Shown in pieces: positions 27,770-32,442 of a DNA stretch of 32,442 bases. Every line of letters begins with the position of its first letter. Position 1 is the first letter of the stretch. The position numbers were made by a program, and so were the translations under genes. This stretch comes from Zoogloea sp. (GTDB lineage Bacteria > Pseudomonadota > Gammaproteobacteria > Burkholderiales > Rhodocyclaceae): positions 1-32,442 of the forward strand of contig NZ_JAQVCN010000057.1 of assembly GCF_028689785.1 (NCBI RefSeq), in the 5' to 3' direction. Under the pieces are notes generated by a model. It saw only the letters and a program-made list of their open reading frames with translations. It did not search any database and was not told where the DNA came from.

Positions 27770-30220
27770 ATGCTGAGCAACCTCTCGATCCGCGTTCGCC
27801 TCTTGCTGGCCAGCACTGTGGTCCAGGTCGTGATGCTGACGCTCCTGCTGACCAACAGTGGCCGCCTCATGAATGAGGCAACCACTGCCAGCCTGAATAC
27901 GCTGATCGCGCAAAATGCCGGCATCCTCAACGTGGTCACCGCAACCTTCGTACCCCAGGGGCGTTACAACGAACTGCAGGATGCCCTCGGCGAGCTTCTC
28001 AACGAGACCAACGAAGGACTGATCTACGTCCGCATTGTCGACAGCGCCGGCCAGACCCGGGTGCGTGCAGGCCTGCCGGAAATGCTCACCCTGCCCCTCC
28101 CCGACGACGCCGCCGCCCTCAACCTAGGCGCCGGCCCCCAGCACAACCTCATCCACATCCGCAGGCCGGTCCTGCTCGAACGCAACCAGGTGGGCTACGT
28201 GCAGTTCGGCGTATCCGTATCGGCCCTGAGCCTGGCCAAGCAGCGCATCCTCAACCAGGGCATCGCCATCGCCAGCGCCGAAGTGCTGCTCACCCTGTTG
28301 CTGCTGGGGACCGTCGGCTACCTGATGACCCGCAACCTCGGGCGCCTGCTCCGCGGCAGCCAGACCATTGCCGCCGGACAACTGTCCCACCGCCTCCCCG
28401 AACAAGGCAAGGACGAGCTGGCCCAGCTATGCCAGCACTTCAACCGCATGGCTGAGGCCCTCCAGTCGCGGATCCATGAACTCGAAACCACCGCCCGTCA
28501 GCTGACCATAAGCGAAGAGCGCTACGCCCTCGCCACCCGTGCCGCCAACGACGGCCTGTGGGACTGGGACATCGTCAGCGACAAGACCTACTTTGCCCCC
28601 CGCTTCATGGAAATTCTAGGCCTACCCGCCGACTCAACCATGCAGCGCAAGGAAACCCTCCTCGATCACCTGCACCCGGAAGACCGGGAAGCCTTCCGTC
28701 TGCGCCTGATCGCCCACCTCAAACGCGAGTCCGCCCAACTGCTGGTTGAACACCGCATCCGCCACGCCGACGGCTCCTACCGCTGGATCCTCACCTGCGG
28801 CATCGCTGTCTTCGATCCGGCCAGCAACCGGGCCATCCGCATGGCCGGTTCGATCAGCGACATCCACCTGCGCAAGCGGGCCGAAGACCAACTCATCCAC
28901 GACGCCCTTCACGACGGCCTCACCGGCCTCGCCAACCGCGCCCTGTTCGTCGAACACCTGCAAAACACCCTGCGCCACGCTGACCGTGTCGAAGGCAGCC
29001 AGTTCGCCGTACTGCATGTGAATATCGAGCGCTTCCACGTGGTCAATGACAGCCTCGGCTACTCAGCCGGCGACGACCTACTGCGTCTGGTGGCATCCCG
29101 CATCCGCACCCTCGCCCGTCCCGGCGACGTGGTCGGGCGCATCGGCGGCGACCAGTTCGCCGTGTTGCTCAACGATATCGCCGAGGCAGGCGAAGTGATC
29201 CGCTTCTCCGAAAAGCTGCAGACCCACCTGGCCGAAAATGCCGAACTCAATGGTCATGCTCTGTACCCCAAGACACGCATCGGGGTAGCCCTGGGCAGCG
29301 GCGGCTTCCACAACGCCGAAGACCTGATGCGTGACGCCGACAACGCCATGCATCGCTCCCGCAGCAGCGCCGAAAGCACCATCACCGTCTTCCAGTCCGC
29401 CATGCACCAGCAGGTCATGCGCGATCTGCAGCTCGAATCCCAATTGCGTGCCGCCCTGCGTGAAGGACAACTGGTGGCCCACTTCCAGCCCATCGTCGAT
29501 CTGGCCTCGGGCCTGACCAGCGGCTTCGAGGCCCTGGTCCGCTGGCCCCAGGCCAGCACCCGGCAGATCGGCCCGGATGTCTTCATCCCCCTCGCCGAGT
29601 CCCTCGGACTGGTTCATGAGCTCGGTATGCATATGCTCGACCAGAGCTGCCGCTGTCTCAAGGCCTGGCGTGACCGCGGCCTGGCCAACGAAGAGATAAC
29701 CATCAGCGTCAACCTCTCCGCACGTCAGCTCACCCAGCTGGACTTGGCCGACCAGATCGTCGCCTGCATCGAACGCCACGGGCTGCCACCCGGCGCCCTC
29801 AAGCTTGAAATCACGGAAGGCACACTGGTGACGCGCAAGGAACTGGCCACCAGCCAGCTGGGCAAGCTCCGCGCCAAGGGCCTGAAGATCCTGATCGACG
29901 ACTTCGGCACCGGCTACTCCTCCCTGAGCTACCTGCACTCCATCCCCTGTGACACCATCAAGCTCGACGGCTCCTTCATCCGGGACATCGTCCGTGACAC
30001 CCGCCTGCGTGCCATCGTTGGCGCCAGCATCCACCTTGCCCACGAATTGGGCATGAGCGTGGTGGCCGAGTGCATCGAAACCCAGGCTCAAGCTGCGCTA
30101 TTGAAAGAACTCCACTGCAACTTCGGGCAGGGCTATCTCTTCTCCCCTGCCCTCCCCGCAGAAAAGGTGGAAGCGTGGCTGACCACCCGCTCCAGCCCGG
30201 CTCAACGGAGTCACGCATGA
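27770..30220 (+). CDS. Membrane-anchored HAMP-PAS-GGDEF(degenerate)-EAL protein, probable c-di-GMP phosphodiesterase
   Basis: Inner-membrane protein of 816 residues. Membrane helices at about 8-28 and 163-187 enclose a periplasmic sensor of about 130 residues that I cannot assign to a named family. HAMP (about 188-240), PAS/PAC (about 248-370), GGDEF (about 375-540) and EAL (about 553-805) follow. The GGDEF site reads GGDQF (459-463), and the metal-binding Asp is replaced in HVNIERF (416-422), so cyclase activity is very unlikely. The EAL domain keeps EALVRW (587-592), LEITE (679-683), DDFGTGYSS (710-718), K731 and both Glu residues of the AECIE segment (766-770, usually AEGVE), so it should hydrolyse c-di-GMP. 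The start at 27770 has no strong ribosome-binding site but gives a normal first membrane helix. It overlaps the outer-membrane protein gene by four bases, heading a three-gene operon. Confidence 0.93.
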   Translation: MLSNLSIRVRLLLASTVVQVVMLTLLLTNSGRLMNEATTASLNTLIAQNAGILNVVTATFVPQGRYNELQDALGELLNETNEGLIYVRIVDSAGQTRVRAGLPEMLTLPLPDDAAALNLGAGPQHNLIHIRRPVLLERNQVGYVQFGVSVSALSLAKQRILNQGIAIASAEVLLTLLLLGTVGYLMTRNLGRLLRGSQTIAAGQLSHRLPEQGKDELAQLCQHFNRMAEALQSRIHELETTARQLTISEERYALATRAANDGLWDWDIVSDKTYFAPRFMEILGLPADSTMQRKETLLDHLHPEDREAFRLRLIAHLKRESAQLLVEHRIRHADGSYRWILTCGIAVFDPASNRAIRMAGSISDIHLRKRAEDQLIHDALHDGLTGLANRALFVEHLQNTLRHADRVEGSQFAVLHVNIERFHVVNDSLGYSAGDDLLRLVASRIRTLARPGDVVGRIGGDQFAVLLNDIAEAGEVIRFSEKLQTHLAENAELNGHALYPKTRIGVALGSGGFHNAEDLMRDADNAMHRSRSSAESTITVFQSAMHQQVMRDLQLESQLRAALREGQLVAHFQPIVDLASGLTSGFEALVRWPQASTRQIGPDVFIPLAESLGLVHELGMHMLDQSCRCLKAWRDRGLANEEITISVNLSARQLTQLDLADQIVACIERHGLPPGALKLEITEGTLVTRKELATSQLGKLRAKGLKILIDDFGTGYSSLSYLHSIPCDTIKLDGSFIRDIVRDTRLRAIVGASIHLAHELGMSVVAECIETQAQAALLKELHCNFGQGYLFSPALPAEKVEAWLTTRSSPAQRSHA

Positions 30221-31422
30221 GATCCATCGCCACGCAGCTCCTTGCGCTCACCCTGGCCGCCGGCCTGCCCAGCGCACGCGCAGCCGACGCACCTTCCCCT
30301 TTCAGCCTGTCGGGCTTTGGCACCATCGGCGCCGCCCGCACCGACAAGGACGCCCGGATCTTTCGCAGCAGCACCGAACAGGAGAGCGGCGCCCGTACCG
30401 ATTTCGACCTGTCGGTGGACTCCGTACTGGGCCTTCAGGCCTCTCTCACCCTCAGCAATACCCTTGACCTGACTGTCCAGTCCGTCGTCCGCAAGGGCGT
30501 CGCCGATAGCTATGACCCGCTGCTGACTTGGGGCTTCCTGCGTTTTCAGGCCACCCCACAAGTGGTGGTCCGGGCCGGCCGCATGCGCACGCCCTTTTTC
30601 ATGTACTCCGACTCCGTCAACCTCAACTACGCCAACCCCTGGGTTCGCCCGCCAGTCGAGGTTTACAGCCTGAACCCCTTTGCCGATCTGAACGGGGTCG
30701 ATGCCCTGTACCGCACCCCCATCGGCGCGACAGACCTGGAACTTCATCTTTTCGGCGGCAAGAGCCCCCTCGACGTCCGCCACGGCGCCGCCAAGCTCCA
30801 GGCAATCCGGGGTGCCAAGGCCGCACTCAGCGTGTCCGGACTGACAATCCAGGCGGGCTATGCCCGCTCCAACCTGTCCGTCCAGTGGGGCGATCCCCTG
30901 TTCACCACGCTCAATGCCCAGCTCATGGCCACCGGCAACGAACACGTCGCCCAGGACCTCTCCGGCAATGACAGCAAGGCATCTTTCTTGTCCGCCGGCT
31001 TCCAGTACGACAGTGACAGGCTCCTGCTGATCGGCGAATACGCCCGCCGCTCCGTCGACCGCTACACAGTCAGCTCGGCAGGCTGGTACCTGACCTCCGG
31101 CTACCGCTTCGGCGCCCTCACCCCCTACCTCACCGTGGCCCGACAATCCCAGACAGCCCCGGTGACAACAGGCAGCAGCGGCATCGCCCAGATCGACAGC
31201 CTGATCAGCCTGTTCAATGCCACCCGCAACAAGCCCCAGCGCAGCACCGCCATCGGCCTGCGCTGGGACGCCACCCGCAACGTAGCCGTCAAAACCCAGC
31301 TTGAAAGGATCCAGCCAGGCCCGGGCGGCCTGGGCATCTTCCTGAGCGACAACATCCGTGACGACATAAACCCCGGTGGCCCCGTTCACGTGCTCAGCAT
31401 CTCGGCGGACTTCGTCTTCTAG
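30217..31422 (+). CDS. Outer-membrane beta-barrel (porin-like) protein
   Basis: Protein of 401 residues. Signal peptide about 1-22 (MRSIATQLLALTLAAGLPSARA), then a first strand FSLSGFGTIGAART typical of porin-like barrels, alternating hydrophobic/polar strands with short turns throughout, and a terminal SADFVF ending in Phe. The stretch FQATPQVVVRAGRMRTPFFMYSD is like that of porins of the DcaP or phosphate-selective type, but the family could not be fixed. No coiled-coil N-terminal extension is present. The ATG at 30217 overlaps the stop of the PAS-GGDEF-EAL gene by four bases, with GGAG nine bases upstream. The short PBP-like gene follows four bases after its stop. Location in a c-di-GMP operon suggests a surface component of the sensory pathway, or a pore whose substrate is sensed. 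That link is inferred from gene order. Confidence 0.82.
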   Translation: MRSIATQLLALTLAAGLPSARAADAPSPFSLSGFGTIGAARTDKDARIFRSSTEQESGARTDFDLSVDSVLGLQASLTLSNTLDLTVQSVVRKGVADSYDPLLTWGFLRFQATPQVVVRAGRMRTPFFMYSDSVNLNYANPWVRPPVEVYSLNPFADLNGVDALYRTPIGATDLELHLFGGKSPLDVRHGAAKLQAIRGAKAALSVSGLTIQAGYARSNLSVQWGDPLFTTLNAQLMATGNEHVAQDLSGNDSKASFLSAGFQYDSDRLLLIGEYARRSVDRYTVSSAGWYLTSGYRFGALTPYLTVARQSQTAPVTTGSSGIAQIDSLISLFNATRNKPQRSTAIGLRWDATRNVAVKTQLERIQPGPGGLGIFLSDNIRDDINPGGPVHVLSISADFVF

Positions 31423-31426
31423 ACCG

Positions 31427-31846
31427 ATGCGTCCGCTCCGCCCTCTCCTGCTCATCGCTGCAATGCTCGCCTCCAGTTCCTGCCTGGCGGAGATCCTCAT
31501 CGTCACCAGCAGCCGCAGCGGCCCCATCGAACTGACCCGCGAACAGGCCGAGAAGCTCTATCTCGGCCGCAGCACCACCCTCGGCGACGGCACCCCAGTC
31601 AGCCTCGTGGATCTGCCCAACGGCCCCGTGCGGGACGAGTTCTACTTCAAGCTGACGGGCAAGAACGCCTGGCAGATCCAGGCCTACTGGTCACGCCTCG
31701 TGTTCACCGGTCGTGCATTACCCCCCAAGGAAGCCCGTACGCTGGCAGAAGCACGGCAGTGGCTCACCGACACGCCCAACCTCATCGGCTACCTCGACCG
31801 CAACGAACCGACCCAGGGCCTGCGCATCCTGCTCCGCCTGCCGTAG
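31427..31846 (+). CDS. Short periplasmic PstS/PBP-like protein
   Basis: Exported protein of 139 residues: signal peptide about 1-22 (MRPLRPLLLIAAMLASSSCLA), then the pattern of the short phosphate-ABC-type substrate-binding-like family: ILIVTSSRSGPIELTREQAEKLYLGRSTTLGDG, VSLVDLP and VRDEFYFKLTGKNAWQIQAYWSRLVFTG. It is less than half the length of a true PstS (about 320-350) and corresponds to one lobe, as in stand-alone family members. No pstCAB genes adjoin, so it is more likely a sensory or accessory protein than a transporter subunit. It follows the outer-membrane protein gene by four bases and shares its operon with a protein having a periplasmic sensor domain, its probable partner. A Cys in SSSC is not a good lipobox, so a soluble periplasmic protein is favoured. 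Confidence 0.85.
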   Translation: MRPLRPLLLIAAMLASSSCLAEILIVTSSRSGPIELTREQAEKLYLGRSTTLGDGTPVSLVDLPNGPVRDEFYFKLTGKNAWQIQAYWSRLVFTGRALPPKEARTLAEARQWLTDTPNLIGYLDRNEPTQGLRILLRLP

Positions 31847-31895
31847 TCCATCCCGTTCCGCCGGCGCCCGCCATGTCTGCAAACATGCGTCAGTT

Positions 31896-31928
31896 CTGCC
31901 AAAAGTCGCTGCGGCGAAACATTGGCAG
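31896..31928. terminator. Two-tier hairpin after the PBP-like gene
   Basis: CTGCCAA (31896-31902) pairs with TTGGCAG (31922-31928), and inside it TCGC with GCGA closes a TGCG loop. It lies 50 bases after the PBP-like stop and ends just before TAGAAT (31932-31937), a possible -10 for the next gene. There is no T-run. It may terminate the operon or serve as an operator for the downstream gene. Confidence 0.45.
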
Positions 31929-31972
31929 CCCTAGAATCCGTCGGAACCGAATCGCGCGCCCTCACAGCCACC

Positions 31973-32442
31973 ATGAAGCAACACAACAGCAACGGATCAC
32001 ACCGTTACATCCCGCCTGCCCTGCTCACCCCCGGACAGACCTTCCTGTGGTTCATGGGCGGCATCGTCGGCATGTTCCTGGTGGTTTCCCTGATCTTCGC
32101 AGTCAAGCTCGGCTCGGAAGGGCGCCTGCCCAGCCTGAGCAAATCCGCCAAAGCCGGGACGGTGGCCCCACCAGCGACTGAGAAGGCGTCGACCACGCCC
32201 GCGCCGGTGTCCCCGCCGATAACTGCAGCGCCCCCCACCACCACCCCTGCCGAACAACCCGTCTCCCCCACCCTGATCCGGCCCGACTCGAACAGAACCT
32301 TCGAATCCGGCACCGAGAACCTGCTACCCCAGGAAGTCGCCCACCTTGCCCAGGACGCCCCGGCCGGCGCCAGGGCTGCACCGTCAGCCCCCACGCCAGT
32401 GGCCACTCCGCCAGTGCGCCCCCCCCCAGTCCCCCCCCCCCC
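31973..32442 (+). CDS. Partial single-pass membrane protein with Pro/Ala-rich linker, cut by the window end
   Basis: An open frame from the ATG at 31973 continues without a stop to the end of the window, giving at least 156 residues. A short polar N terminus (MKQHNSNGSHRY) is followed by one membrane helix (about 25-45: FLWFMGGIVGMFLVVSLIFAV), then a long low-complexity stretch rich in Pro, Ala, Thr and Ser, reaching into poly-Pro. This layout (N-in, single helix, extended periplasmic linker) is typical of proteins with a C-terminal domain that binds peptidoglycan or partner proteins, but that domain is beyond the edge, so no function can be assigned. A possible -10 TAGAAT lies 36 bases before the start. 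The opposite-strand open frames over the same bases look like GC-rich shadows. Confidence 0.65.
   Translation, partial: MKQHNSNGSHRYIPPALLTPGQTFLWFMGGIVGMFLVVSLIFAVKLGSEGRLPSLSKSAKAGTVAPPATEKASTTPAPVSPPITAAPPTTTPAEQPVSPTLIRPDSNRTFESGTENLLPQEVAHLAQDAPAGARAAPSAPTPVATPPVRPPPVPPP
32419..32442. repeat. Two adjacent C homopolymer tracts at the window end
   Basis: Nine C residues (32419-32427), AGT, then at least twelve C residues (32431-32442) reach the very end of the window. They lie in the proline-rich part of the partial gene. The abrupt stop in a homopolymer suggests a contig end where sequencing or assembly failed. The exact number of C residues should not be trusted. Confidence 0.8.

Noticed and set aside
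31427-31846. A true phosphate ABC transporter substrate-binding protein (PstS)
   Set aside because: The protein is only 139 residues, one lobe in size, and no pstC, pstA, pstB or phoU lies nearby.

Overview
The window is a high-GC, densely packed chromosomal segment of a Gram-negative proteobacterium. The evidence for Gram-negative is direct: a TonB-dependent receptor, a beta-barrel outer-membrane protein, YfiR-type and phosphate-binding-type periplasmic proteins, and HrpA, GlnRS and YbbN-type housekeeping genes. The gene mix (many c-di-GMP and HDOD/HD-GYP signalling proteins, a TonB receptor paired with YfiR, an EF-G-like paralogue) and the strong G/C third-position bias suggest a betaproteobacterium, possibly of the Rhodocyclales. 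That placement is inference and was not tested. No tRNA, rRNA, CRISPR array, transposase or phage gene was found.

Layout. 1-364 carries no gene I recognise. 365-4248 (+) holds a SulP anion transporter with a STAS domain and a non-canonical EF-G-like GTPase. 4333-10890 is mostly minus strand: a thioredoxin/TPR co-chaperone (YbbN/CnoX type), a DUF4870-like membrane protein, the giant DEAH helicase HrpA and the fluoride channel CrcB; a small secreted protein of unknown function (5295-5873) lies on the plus strand between them. 11059-16866 (+) is a five-gene signalling operon with overlapping or nearly touching genes: degenerate EAL-REC-PAS protein, a small stand-alone module, an HDOD protein, a PAS-PAS histidine kinase and a REC/HD-GYP phosphodiesterase. 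A fatty-acid desaturase follows (17051-17968). 25495-17991 (-) is a four-gene envelope-signalling operon: TonB-type receptor, YfiR-like periplasmic protein, hybrid histidine kinase with a YfiN-like (CHASE8-like) periplasmic sensor, and a REC-PAS-GGDEF-EAL response regulator. glnS is divergent from it (25793-27514). 27770-31846 (+) is a second envelope-spanning set: a membrane-anchored PAS-GGDEF-EAL protein, a beta-barrel outer-membrane protein and a short PstS/PBP-like periplasmic protein. A truncated single-pass membrane protein with a Pro/Ala-rich linker (31973 onward) runs off the window end in a poly-C tract.

How the genes work together. Three separate c-di-GMP output modules lie within about 20 kb. 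The two EAL domains that look catalytic and the one HD-GYP domain are all c-di-GMP-degrading types, while both GGDEF sites are degenerate (AADEF and GGDQF) and a third EAL-like domain has lost its catalytic motifs. The region therefore looks biased toward c-di-GMP breakdown. Two of the modules join an outer-membrane protein and a periplasmic protein to an inner-membrane sensor, an architecture parallel to YfiBNR. The most interesting proposal is that the minus-strand operon is a rewired Yfi system, in which the YfiR-controlled periplasmic sensor drives a phosphorelay and an EAL-type regulator instead of being fused directly to a diguanylate cyclase.
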